Below, piece by piece: positions 1-5,140 of a stretch of DNA of 5,140 nucleotides. Every line of letters starts with the position of its first letter. Positions within the stretch are counted from its first letter, which is position 1. This DNA is from JAJPIG01 sp035504735 (GTDB lineage Bacteria; Desulfobacterota; Binatia; Binatales; Binataceae), in assembly GCA_035504735.1 (NCBI GenBank), contig DATJRJ010000222.1:1-5140 (forward strand). Reading direction: 5' to 3'. The translations under genes were made by a program, and so were the position numbers. The notes below the pieces were generated by a model. It was not told the DNA's origin and ran no database searches. It worked only from the letters and a program-made list of their open reading frames with translations.

Positions 1-230
1 CTTCGGCCACGCTCGAGCCGTCGTACGTGATTCGCGCCCTCGGCACCGAGGAGGAGCTGGCTCACAGCTCAATCCGATTTGGCCTGGGGCGGTTCAACAC
101 GGAAGAAGAAGTCGACTATGTGGCGGATCGGGTGGTGAAGGAAGTAAAGCGGCTGCGCGACATGTCGCCGCTCTACGAGATGGCGAAAGAAGGAATCGAT
201 CTCAAATCAGTGGAATGGCGGCGCGACTGA
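1..230 (+). CDS. iscS: Cysteine desulfurase IscS, C-terminal 75 residues (5' end outside window)
   Basis: IscS is a cytosolic PLP enzyme that converts L-cysteine to alanine and passes the sulfur, as a persulfide, to IscU. The reading frame is open from base 3 to a TGA at 228-230. It begins with SATLEPSYVIRALG and contains ELAHSSIRFGLGRF and the ending DLKSVEWRRD, which align closely with the E. coli IscS C-terminus (SASLEPSYVLRALG, ELAHSSIRFSLGRF, DLNSIEW). By that alignment the catalytic loop cysteine (Cys328 in E. coli) lies about two codons left of the window edge, so it cannot be checked here. About 19% of a protein of about 400 residues is visible. The C-terminal residues, which in E. 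coli help dock IscU, are intact. iscU follows after 27 nt, which supports the IscS assignment over SufS or NifS. Confidence 0.95.
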   Translation, partial: SATLEPSYVIRALGTEEELAHSSIRFGLGRFNTEEEVDYVADRVVKEVKRLRDMSPLYEMAKEGIDLKSVEWRRD

Positions 231-257
231 GCGATTTGGCGCAAGGCGGAGAACGAT

Positions 258-677
258 ATGGCTTACTCCAATAAGGTTATCGATCACTATAGCAATCCTC
301 GTAACGTCGGCAGCTTCGCCAAGGACGAGCCCAACGTGGGCACCGGAATCGTCGGCGCGCCGGAGTGCGGCGACGTGATGAAGCTGCAGCTCAAGATCAG
401 CGACGACGGCATTATCGAGGACGCGCGCTTCAAGACCTTCGGATGCGGCAGCGCGATCGCGAGCTCGAGCTACGTCACGGAATTGGTCAAGGGCAAGCGG
501 CTCGAAGAGGCGATGGCGATCAAGAACACCAGTATCGTCAAGGAACTGAACCTGCCGCCGGTTAAGATCCACTGCTCCGTGCTGGCTGAGGACGCTATCA
601 AGGCCGCGATCACCGACTGGCAGAAGCGCAAGGGATCGTCGTCCGAAGACGCGAAGAAGAGCGAGGCCAAGAGCTAA
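258..677 (+). CDS. iscU: Iron-sulfur cluster assembly scaffold IscU
   Basis: IscU is the scaffold on which [2Fe-2S] clusters are built from IscS-derived sulfur and iron before the HscA/HscB chaperones release them. The protein is 139 aa, against 128 in E. coli, and nearly collinear with it. The cluster ligands are present: Cys37, Asp39, Cys63, His105 and Cys106. The HscA-recognition motif LPPVK is at residues 99-103, followed by IHCSVLAEDAIKAAI. The motifs ECGDVMKL and FKTFGCGSAIASSS are diagnostic of IscU. The ATG at 258 has a GGAG (248-251) six bases upstream and gives the canonical MAYS N-terminus. The last 13 or so residues form a Ser/Glu/Lys-rich tail beyond the E. coli end, probably disordered. 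The gene sits 27 nt after iscS and 20 nt before iscA, consistent with co-transcription. Confidence 0.97.
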   Translation: MAYSNKVIDHYSNPRNVGSFAKDEPNVGTGIVGAPECGDVMKLQLKISDDGIIEDARFKTFGCGSAIASSSYVTELVKGKRLEEAMAIKNTSIVKELNLPPVKIHCSVLAEDAIKAAITDWQKRKGSSSEDAKKSEAKS

Positions 678-697
678 AGCGCCAGGCGCAACGACTT

Positions 698-1012
698 ATG
701 ATTTCGCTGTCTGAAAACGCCGTGGCCAAGATCAAGCAATTGGTGGCCGATAAGCCGAACGCGGGATTGCGCGTCAAGGTCGTGGGCGGGGGATGCTCGG
801 GGCTGCAGTACCGGATGGAGATCGACGAGGCCAAGGAACGCGACAAGATATTTGAGCGCGACGGCGCACGGCTTTTGGTAGACAAAAAGAGCTTTTTGTA
901 TTTAAACGGAACTGAACTGGATTACGCCGAGGAGCTGATGTCCGCGGGATTTCGGCTCCACAATCCCAACGTCAAGCACTCGTGCGGATGCGGGGAATCT
1001 TTCACGGTATGA
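698..1012 (+). CDS. iscA: A-type iron-sulfur carrier IscA (HesB/IscA family)
   Basis: This 104-aa protein belongs to the A-type carriers, which bind iron or clusters at a dimer interface and pass them to apo-targets, notably in [4Fe-4S] maturation. The three conserved cysteines are visible: Cys33 in GGGCSGLQY, and Cys96 and Cys98 in the terminal CGCGESF. The segment FLYLNGTELDY followed by GFRLHNPNV matches the family core. Length and cysteine spacing equal those of IscA, ErpA and SufA, and motifs alone do not separate these. The symbol iscA rests on its place between iscU and hscB. The start at 698 lies 20 nt after the iscU stop, with only a weak upstream AGG (684-686), so its translation may depend partly on ribosomes arriving from iscU. 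Confidence 0.93.
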   Translation: MISLSENAVAKIKQLVADKPNAGLRVKVVGGGCSGLQYRMEIDEAKERDKIFERDGARLLVDKKSFLYLNGTELDYAEELMSAGFRLHNPNVKHSCGCGESFTV

Positions 1013-1045
1013 GCGGGGCGGGGTATCAGCAACTCCATTACATCA

Positions 1046-1726
1046 ATGATCCGATGTCCTACCTGCGCGCGGCAACAGGAACCGCAGCTGTTATGCCGCG
1101 ATTGTGGCGCTCCACTAGCGGTTGAAGTCGACTATTTCGCGGCGCTGGGATTTCCGCGCCGCCTGAGTCTGGATCTGCGCCAGCTCGAAGGCGCCTATCA
1201 CGCTCGCGGCCGCCTCTTGCATCCCGATCGTTTCGCATCCGCCAGCGACGCCGTCCGCGACGCCAGCTTGAAGAGCACCGCATTGCTGACGCGCAGCTAT
1301 CGAACCTTGCGCGATCCGATTAGTCGTGGCCGCTACTGGCTGGAACTTAGCGGCGACAAGCTCTCCGACGACAACAAGGGAGTGCCACTCGACTTGGCGG
1401 AACTGGTGTTCGAGGTGCAGGAAGAACTCGCACAATTGCGTGACTCTGGCGGTGACAGTGGAAAGTTGTCGCGCGAGCTTGTAACCGCCGTGCGGGAACG
1501 CCGTCAGACATTGCAGGAACTGGCCAGCGAAGCCGAGGAGGAGCTGCAGAAGAATTTCGCCACATGGGACGCAGGCGCATCGGATAGCGGCGAGCTGAAG
1601 GCGGACCTTAAAGCGATACTTTCAAAAATCGCTTATCTGCGCACTTTGATCCGCGACGTTGAGCGGGATTTGGAACCGTTGGAATCGGCGCAAGGTACGT
1701 CCTCGCAGTCGACCAAATCGTTCTGA
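1046..1726 (+). CDS. hscB: Fe-S cluster co-chaperone HscB with N-terminal four-cysteine zinc-ribbon-like domain
   Basis: HscB (Hsc20) is the J-protein that brings IscU to HscA and stimulates its ATPase. The order is a Cys-rich head (residues 1-24, Cys4-x2-Cys7 and Cys17-x2-Cys20), then a J-domain (about 29-103) with DYFAALG, the essential HPD at 59-61 and the Y-x-T-L-x-x-P-x-x-R signature at 85-94. A C-terminal helical IscU-binding domain (about 115-215) follows, containing VFEVQEEL and ending with KIAYLRTLIRDVERDLEPL. Both regions align with E. coli HscB, which has 171 aa and lacks the Cys head; this protein has 226. The head resembles in position and pattern the tetracysteine domain of human HSC20. 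The ATG at 1046 is the first start after an in-frame stop (1010-1012) and keeps the head. No clear Shine-Dalgarno precedes it, so coupling to iscA is possible. Confidence 0.93.
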   Translation: MIRCPTCARQQEPQLLCRDCGAPLAVEVDYFAALGFPRRLSLDLRQLEGAYHARGRLLHPDRFASASDAVRDASLKSTALLTRSYRTLRDPISRGRYWLELSGDKLSDDNKGVPLDLAELVFEVQEELAQLRDSGGDSGKLSRELVTAVRERRQTLQELASEAEEELQKNFATWDAGASDSGELKADLKAILSKIAYLRTLIRDVERDLEPLESAQGTSSQSTKSF

Positions 1727-1757
1727 CGGGCGCCCATTTGGTGTAGGCAACGATTGC

Positions 1758-3620
1758 ATGAGCACTATTTTTGGAATCGATCTGGGGACCACCAACAGCC
1801 TGATAGCTGTCATGGATGGAGACGGTCCGCGCGTGATTGCCGACCCCGCAACCGGCAATCCGTTGCTGCCGTCTGTTGTGGCGCTGGCGCCCGATGGATC
1901 CGTCGAAGTCGGGTCAGAGGCAATCGAGCTTGAGCCGCGCTTTAACGTCGAGCGCAATGGTCAGATATGCGCGATGGGCCTGGCGGGGGACGAATACGGC
2001 GCGGTGATACGGTCGGTCAAGCGTTATATGGGCTTGGGTGGTGATGAAATCGCGCCGGAGGAGCGCCATCGCTACGCGTTTGCCGATCTCAGCGGAGCTT
2101 TGGTGCGATTCCAGGTTGGAAAACGCTCTTATACGCCGCCGCAAATTTCGGCAGAAATTCTGCGGAAGCTCAAGAATTGGGCACAGACCGCCACCTCGCA
2201 GAAGGTCGAAAAGGTTGTGATCACGGTGCCCGCCTACTTCAATGACGGGCAACGCCAGGCCACAAAAGACGCTGGGAGACTAGCCGGCCTTGAGGTCGTT
2301 CGCCTGGTTAACGAGCCCACTGCGGCTTCTCTGGCATATGGCTTGCACAGCATGGCCTCGGGGCGGGTTGCTGTGTACGACTTGGGCGGCGGCACGTTCG
2401 ATATTTCGATCCTGAGCATCAAGGAAGGGATTTTCGAGGTGCTCGCGACCAACGGCGACACTCATCTCGGTGGCGACGACATGGATCGGGCGCTGGTCGA
2501 TTTTATTCTCAGCGACCTGCCCGAATCTCTGAAGGTCGAGCGCTTGGCTTGGAACAGCGCTCGCGGCGAGGCGGAGGCAGCCAAGAAGCGCCTCAGCAGC
2601 ACCGAGAGCACGGAGATCGTTCTGGAGCTACCAGGACGGACGGTGCGCAAGAATTTGACTCGTGCCGAATTCGAACGGATGGTTGACGGCTTGGTGGATC
2701 GCACGCTGGAAAAATGTTCGCTCGCGCTAAAGGACGCGAGCCTCGCGGCTTCCGATATCGACGCGGTGGTGCTGGTGGGCGGTTCCACGCGAACCCCGCT
2801 GGTGCGCCGGCGCGTAGAGAGCTTCTTTGGCCGAAGCGCGCTCTGCTCGATCGATCCCGATCAAGTGGTGGCGCTCGGAGCGGCGGTTCAGGCGGGGATT
2901 CTGACCGGCGCGCGCCGCGACATGCTGCTGCTCGACGTGGTGCCGCTGTCGCTGGGAATCGAGACCATGGGCAGCGTGATGGAACGGTTAATCCATCGCA
3001 ACACCACGATCCCGACCAGCGTCAAGGAGATGTTCACGACCGCGGTGGACAATCAGACGCACGTCGATATTCACGTGCTGCAGGGCGAGCGTGAGCTGGC
3101 GCAAGACTGCCGCAGCCTGGCGCGCTTCAAGCTGGGTCCGATTCAGGCGCAGCCGGCCGGCCTCCCGCGTATCGAGGTGACTTTTCTGATCGATGCCAAC
3201 GGCATCCTGAACGTCACCGCGCGCGACGAGCGCACCGGGCGCGAGCATTCGGTGGACGTCAAGCCGAGCTACGGCCTGACCGACGAAGAGATCGAGCGGA
3301 TGCTGGAAGAAGCGCTCGACCTTGGTGAAGAGGATTTGACGCAGCGCCTATTGATCCAGACGCGCAACGACGCCGAACAGATACTGGGCGCATTGTCGAA
3401 GCAGTTGCGCGAGTATGGTCATCTGCTTGATCGCGCCGAGCGCGCGCGAATCGAAGAACTGGCGGCGATGCTCGAAGCTCAACGCACGGGACAGGATCGC
3501 GAAGCTATCGCGGCGACGGTCGATCAACTGAACCAGGTAACTACGGCCTTTGCGCAGAGAATTATGGACGTGGCCATCCGCGACGCATTCGAGAAAAAGT
3601 CGGTGGAGGAGTTGTCGTGA
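1758..3620 (+). CDS. hscA: Fe-S cluster assembly Hsp70 chaperone HscA
   Basis: HscA is the specialised Hsp70 that binds the LPPVK motif of IscU and uses ATP hydrolysis, triggered by HscB, to promote cluster transfer. At 620 aa it is close to E. coli HscA (616). The nucleotide-binding domain shows phosphate 1 GIDLGTTNS (6-14), phosphate 2 DLGGGTFD (208-215) and the adenosine motif VVLVGGSTR (337-345). The interdomain linker LLLDVV is at 390-395. The substrate-binding part carries PLSLGIETMG, GERELAQDCRSLARF and VKPSYGLTDEEI, which match HscA rather than DnaK. There is no DnaK-style Gly/Asp-rich tail. The chosen ATG (1758) starts the canonical MSTIFGIDLGTT; the frame is open further upstream, but that would overlap hscB and add a non-homologous basic extension. 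The spacer from hscB is 31 nt, with TAGG (1744-1747) as a modest ribosome site. Confidence 0.96.
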   Translation: MSTIFGIDLGTTNSLIAVMDGDGPRVIADPATGNPLLPSVVALAPDGSVEVGSEAIELEPRFNVERNGQICAMGLAGDEYGAVIRSVKRYMGLGGDEIAPEERHRYAFADLSGALVRFQVGKRSYTPPQISAEILRKLKNWAQTATSQKVEKVVITVPAYFNDGQRQATKDAGRLAGLEVVRLVNEPTAASLAYGLHSMASGRVAVYDLGGGTFDISILSIKEGIFEVLATNGDTHLGGDDMDRALVDFILSDLPESLKVERLAWNSARGEAEAAKKRLSSTESTEIVLELPGRTVRKNLTRAEFERMVDGLVDRTLEKCSLALKDASLAASDIDAVVLVGGSTRTPLVRRRVESFFGRSALCSIDPDQVVALGAAVQAGILTGARRDMLLLDVVPLSLGIETMGSVMERLIHRNTTIPTSVKEMFTTAVDNQTHVDIHVLQGERELAQDCRSLARFKLGPIQAQPAGLPRIEVTFLIDANGILNVTARDERTGREHSVDVKPSYGLTDEEIERMLEEALDLGEEDLTQRLLIQTRNDAEQILGALSKQLREYGHLLDRAERARIEELAAMLEAQRTGQDREAIAATVDQLNQVTTAFAQRIMDVAIRDAFEKKSVEELS

Positions 3621-3669
3621 ACCTGATGCGCGCGGCCTTCGATTAAGCGGGCGACAGGAGCATTAGCAG

Positions 3670-3885
3670 ATGGGCCTTAAGTGGCAGGATTCGGAAGAAA
3701 TTGCTGAGGTGTTGGCGGAGAACCATCCTGGGGTGGATCCCCTGGACGTCCGCTTCACCGATCTTCGCCAATGGGTCGCGGACCTTGACGAATTCGACGA
3801 CGATCCCGGGGATTCCAACGAATCCTTGCTGGAAGCGATCCAGATGGCGTGGCACGAAATTTATCAAGACGAAAACGAAGAGTGA
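3670..3885 (+). CDS. iscX: Fe-S cluster assembly protein IscX (YfhJ family)
   Basis: IscX is a small acidic protein that binds IscS at the site shared with frataxin and modulates cluster assembly depending on iron. This copy has 71 aa, against 66 in E. coli. It starts with MGLKWQDSEEIAEVL and carries the family core VRFTDLRQWVADLDEFDDDP (residues 27-46), then SNESLLEAIQMAW, all close to the E. coli sequence. The acidic patch used for iron and IscS binding is retained, and the C-terminus is extended by a few acidic residues. AGGAG (3656-3660) lies nine bases before the ATG, a good ribosome site. It follows hscA after 49 nt with no ferredoxin gene between them, unlike the E. coli order hscA-fdx-iscX. 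Together with the other genes it marks the 3' end of the ISC operon. Confidence 0.95.
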   Translation: MGLKWQDSEEIAEVLAENHPGVDPLDVRFTDLRQWVADLDEFDDDPGDSNESLLEAIQMAWHEIYQDENEE

Positions 3886-3939
3886 GTGAATATTAACCAA
3901 AGTGTCAGCGTCTTTATGCACTGAGACGTCTGTAGAACA

Positions 3940-3959
3940 GGGAGGGGTGGTGGTGGTGG
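3940..3959 (+). promoter_or_regulatory. G-rich GTG-run with embedded strong ribosome binding site and alternative GTG start
   Basis: The stretch reads GGGAGGGGTGGTGGTGGTGG. It contains GGAGG (3941-3945), a near-perfect Shine-Dalgarno sequence, followed by four in-frame GTG codons (3947, 3950, 3953, 3956) in the frame of the downstream gene. GTG 3953 is at an ideal seven-base spacing and would add 15 residues to that protein. The same G runs, separated by single bases, could also fold into a two-tier G-quadruplex in the mRNA. Which role applies cannot be decided from the sequence. Confidence 0.4.
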
Positions 3960-3997
3960 CGATAAACGAACCGGTGACGGAAAACAAGGAAGGAAAG

Positions 3998-4510
3998 ATG
4001 CAAGAACGAGAAACACTGGACGAAAGGCTGCCGGGGTTATTCGAGCCCGACACACTTTTGCCTGTGCAATATTTCGAGGCGATGCGCCGCAAGCATCTGC
4101 TCGAGGGGGAAAAGCGGCTCATTCTGAGCGTTTTGGAAGACGCTATCGAATGCTTCATGAAGTGCCTCGATTCCCCGACCAACAAGGGCCAACGGCTGTT
4201 TCGAGATGCGGAAGAGTGGATCAATCTCGAAGACAAAAAGTGGATTTTTTCATTCGATAACGTTTGCGAGATGCTCGATATCAACCCTGAATATCTGCGC
4301 CGCGGATTGCGCGCGTGGAAGGAGCGCAAGCTCAGGCTGGTGATGGATCAGGCGCGTCGTGCAAGCGAGGCACCGGCGGCCGAGCCGGCCGCGGTCGCGG
4401 TAGTGCTGACGCAGCCAGCGAAAACCTATCGCACGGCGAGGCCGGTCCAGCGCAAGACCGAATCGCGCGCGAACCAAGGTCGCAGAAATCTGGCGAAGGT
4501 GCGCGCCTAA
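3998..4510 (+). CDS. Uncharacterised protein with possible helix-turn-helix-like core and basic disordered tail
   Basis: I do not recognise a named function. The 170-aa product has an ordered part (about 12-115) and a low-complexity tail (about 117-170) rich in Ala, Pro, Arg and Lys. The ordered part contains LFEPDTLLPVQYFEAMRRK (14-32), EKRLILSVLEDAIECFMKCL (38-57), GQRLFRDAEEWI (64-75) and WIFSFDNVCEMLDINPEYLRRGLRAWKER (82-110, within limits of eye alignment). The last segment reads like a helix-turn-helix: helix, a D-I-N-P turn, then a basic recognition-like helix. From memory, similar short proteins of unknown function occur in Deltaproteobacteria-like, Rokubacteria and Binatia genomes; this needs a search. 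There is no signal peptide or membrane segment. ATG 3998 is preferred, with AAGGA (3986-3990) seven bases upstream, but GTG 3953 with GGAGG (3941-3945) would give 185 aa. A strong hairpin follows the stop. It lies 112 nt after iscX, so it may have its own promoter. A role in regulation is inference only. Confidence 0.75.
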   Translation: MQERETLDERLPGLFEPDTLLPVQYFEAMRRKHLLEGEKRLILSVLEDAIECFMKCLDSPTNKGQRLFRDAEEWINLEDKKWIFSFDNVCEMLDINPEYLRRGLRAWKERKLRLVMDQARRASEAPAAEPAAVAVVLTQPAKTYRTARPVQRKTESRANQGRRNLAKVRA

Positions 4511-4539
4511 AGCTCGCGATAGTTTTCTCCTCTACGTCG

Positions 4540-4580
4540 AACGCCGAGTTCGGGTTACCCCGGCTCGGCGTTTGTGGTTT
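4540..4580 (+). terminator. Probable intrinsic terminator hairpin after the uncharacterised gene
   Basis: Perfect nine-base arms AACGCCGAG (4540-4548) and CTCGGCGTT (4564-4572) enclose an inner four-base stem, CGGG (4551-4554) with CCCG (4559-4562), around a TTAC loop. Two bases and one base form the internal bulge between the stems. The downstream flank TTTGTGGTTT (4571-4580) is only moderately T-rich, so termination may be incomplete or rely partly on other factors. It lies 29 nt after the stop at 4510 and before the next gene, the expected place for the end of the transcript. Confidence 0.65.
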
Positions 4581-4613
4581 CTGATCCGCGCGGTTTAGGG
4601 CTAGGATTCTCGC

Positions 4614-4892
4614 GTGCCGCTCAGAACCAAGATCGAATGTCCTGAGTGCGACGCGGACCTGGTGATCAAGCGCGGCGGCAGGTGTCCGAACTGCGGCGCT
4701 GCGATTTCCGAGCACGTGGCCAAGGTGCGCGCGCGCGAACGCCGCATCGAGCAGATAGTCGCGATCGTCGCGACGATACTGGTGCTCGCGGTGTTCGTCG
4801 CCACCACCGGCCTCGATCTGATCGAAGGCGTGGTGGTCTATGCGGTGGTGGGCGCTGCGGTTTTCTTTCTCGCGCGACGCACCTTCAGCTAA
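4614..4892 (+). CDS. Small zinc-ribbon protein with two predicted membrane segments
   Basis: This 92-aa protein has an N-terminal treble-clef or zinc-ribbon pattern, Cys9-x2-Cys12 and Cys24-x2-Cys27 (CPEC and CPNC), suited to one structural zinc. A basic, helical stretch follows (about 34-46, with several Arg and Lys). Two hydrophobic segments at about 48-66 and 70-87 are likely membrane spans, and the protein ends with RRTFS. The basic linker suggests the ribbon faces the cytoplasm. The function is unknown; similar zinc-ribbon plus membrane-hairpin proteins are common and usually unannotated. The GTG at 4614 is the start because an in-frame TAG lies at 4602-4604, there is no internal Met, and AGGA (4603-4606) sits seven bases upstream. 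It follows the hairpin at 4540-4572, so it is probably transcribed separately. Its stop is 7 nt from the convergent stop of the next gene. Confidence 0.75.
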   Translation: MPLRTKIECPECDADLVIKRGGRCPNCGAAISEHVAKVRARERRIEQIVAIVATILVLAVFVATTGLDLIEGVVVYAVVGAAVFFLARRTFS

Positions 4893-4899
4893 AGCGCGA

Positions 4900-5140
4900 T
4901 CATCTGGGCGCCAGTGCTTCCATCGCGTGCAGGACGCTCGCGCGTTTCTTCTCGGGATCGCGGGCGAACGAGCTCAGCCACAATGTCACGGTCTTCACGC
5001 CGGCGGCGTCGTACGCCTCAAGCCGCTTGCGGCATTGATCGGCGCTTCCGAACACCAGGATTGACTCGACCATTTTGTCCGATACGCACTCCAGCGCTTT
5101 TTTGCGATCGCCAGCGTTCCACGCCGCGATCGCTTCCGCC
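4900..5140 (-). CDS. Luciferase-like (LLM class) oxidoreductase, C-terminal 79 residues (5' end outside window)
   Basis: On the minus strand a frame is open from the window edge (first full codon at 5139-5137) to a TGA at plus positions 4902-4900. It encodes AEAIAAWNAGDRKKALECVS, then VESILVFGSADQCRKRLEAY, DAAGVKTVTLWLSSFARDPE and a final HAMEALAPR. The pattern of a helix with G-D-R, then V-S-D-x-x-V, a G-x-x-x-x-C/R-x-R-L segment and AGV is typical of the C-terminal part of the TIM-barrel family of bacterial luciferase-like, FMN- or F420-dependent oxidoreductases. The cofactor-binding residues lie further upstream, outside the window, so cofactor and substrate cannot be named. It ends convergently with the zinc-ribbon gene, leaving 7 nt between stops. 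Coding sense is supported by regular GC-rich third positions. It is not part of the ISC operon. Confidence 0.75.
   Translation of the reverse strand, partial: AEAIAAWNAGDRKKALECVSDKMVESILVFGSADQCRKRLEAYDAAGVKTVTLWLSSFARDPEKKRASVLHAMEALAPR

Noticed and set aside
207..572. Antisense open frame opposite iscU
   Set aside because: It mirrors the well-conserved iscU reading frame, with no motif of its own.
1659..1757. Upstream in-frame extension of hscA overlapping the end of hscB
   Set aside because: The extra 33 residues are Arg-rich and unlike any Hsp70 N-terminus, and they are the out-of-frame reading of the conserved hscB end. The canonical MSTIFGIDLGTT begins at 1758.
3617..3646. Tiny GTG-started frame of nine codons overlapping the hscA stop (VNLMRAAFD), considered as an fdx remnant
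   Set aside because: It shows no similarity to ferredoxin, has no cysteine and is too short to support. Chance is sufficient.
3893..3920. Possible promoter TTAACC (3893-3898), 16 nt spacer, TATGCA (3915-3920), for the gene after iscX
   Set aside because: Only 4/6 and 3/6 matches to the sigma-70 boxes. Position is plausible, but the match is no better than expected by chance.
3924..3931. Eight-base palindrome AGACGTCT upstream of the uncharacterised gene, as a possible operator
   Set aside because: The symmetry does not extend beyond eight bases and no second copy was seen, so it is within chance.
3643..4329. Long antisense open frame (228 codons, - strand) opposite iscX and the uncharacterised gene
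   Set aside because: It spans two genes and a spacer on the other strand, is Ser/Arg-rich with no recognisable motif, and iscX is certain on the + strand. It is best read as a shadow of GC-rich coding sequence.

Overview
The window is a compact, GC-rich bacterial segment. Its left three quarters (about 1-3885) hold the core of a housekeeping ISC iron-sulfur cluster assembly operon on the + strand. In order these are the 3' end of iscS, then iscU, iscA, hscB, hscA and iscX. The six genes are collinear with short spacers of about 20-50 nt, as expected for one transcript. IscS supplies sulfur to the scaffold IscU. HscB (J-protein) and HscA (Hsp70) then drive release of the nascent cluster from IscU to acceptors. 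IscA is an A-type carrier, and IscX is a small acidic modulator of IscS. The order is that of the classical proteobacterial isc operon, except that no ferredoxin gene (fdx) lies between hscA and iscX, and HscB has an extra N-terminal four-cysteine ribbon.

Downstream of iscX (3886-4510) is a 170-185 residue protein of unknown function. It has a well-ordered N-terminal two thirds that looks like a small helical, possibly DNA-binding, module, and a disordered Ala/Pro-rich basic tail. It has two good start sites, and the upstream one sits in a G-rich GTG run. A strong hairpin at 4540-4572 probably ends this transcript. Next come a small GTG-started protein with a zinc ribbon and two membrane segments (4614-4892) and, convergent with it on the - strand, the C-terminal end of a luciferase-like (probably F420-dependent) oxidoreductase (4900-5140, cut by the window edge).

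Organism: the ISC proteins are very close to proteobacterial ones. The ISC operon without fdx, the unknown family after iscX and the LLM-type oxidoreductase together recall soil or groundwater lineages once grouped with Deltaproteobacteria, such as Candidatus Binatota/Binatia. This placement is inference from memory of gene families and cannot be proved from the window. No tRNA, rRNA, CRISPR, insertion sequence or other mobile element was seen. The window is mostly a conserved housekeeping locus. Its less ordinary parts are the HscB ribbon, the missing fdx and the two uncharacterised proteins on the right.
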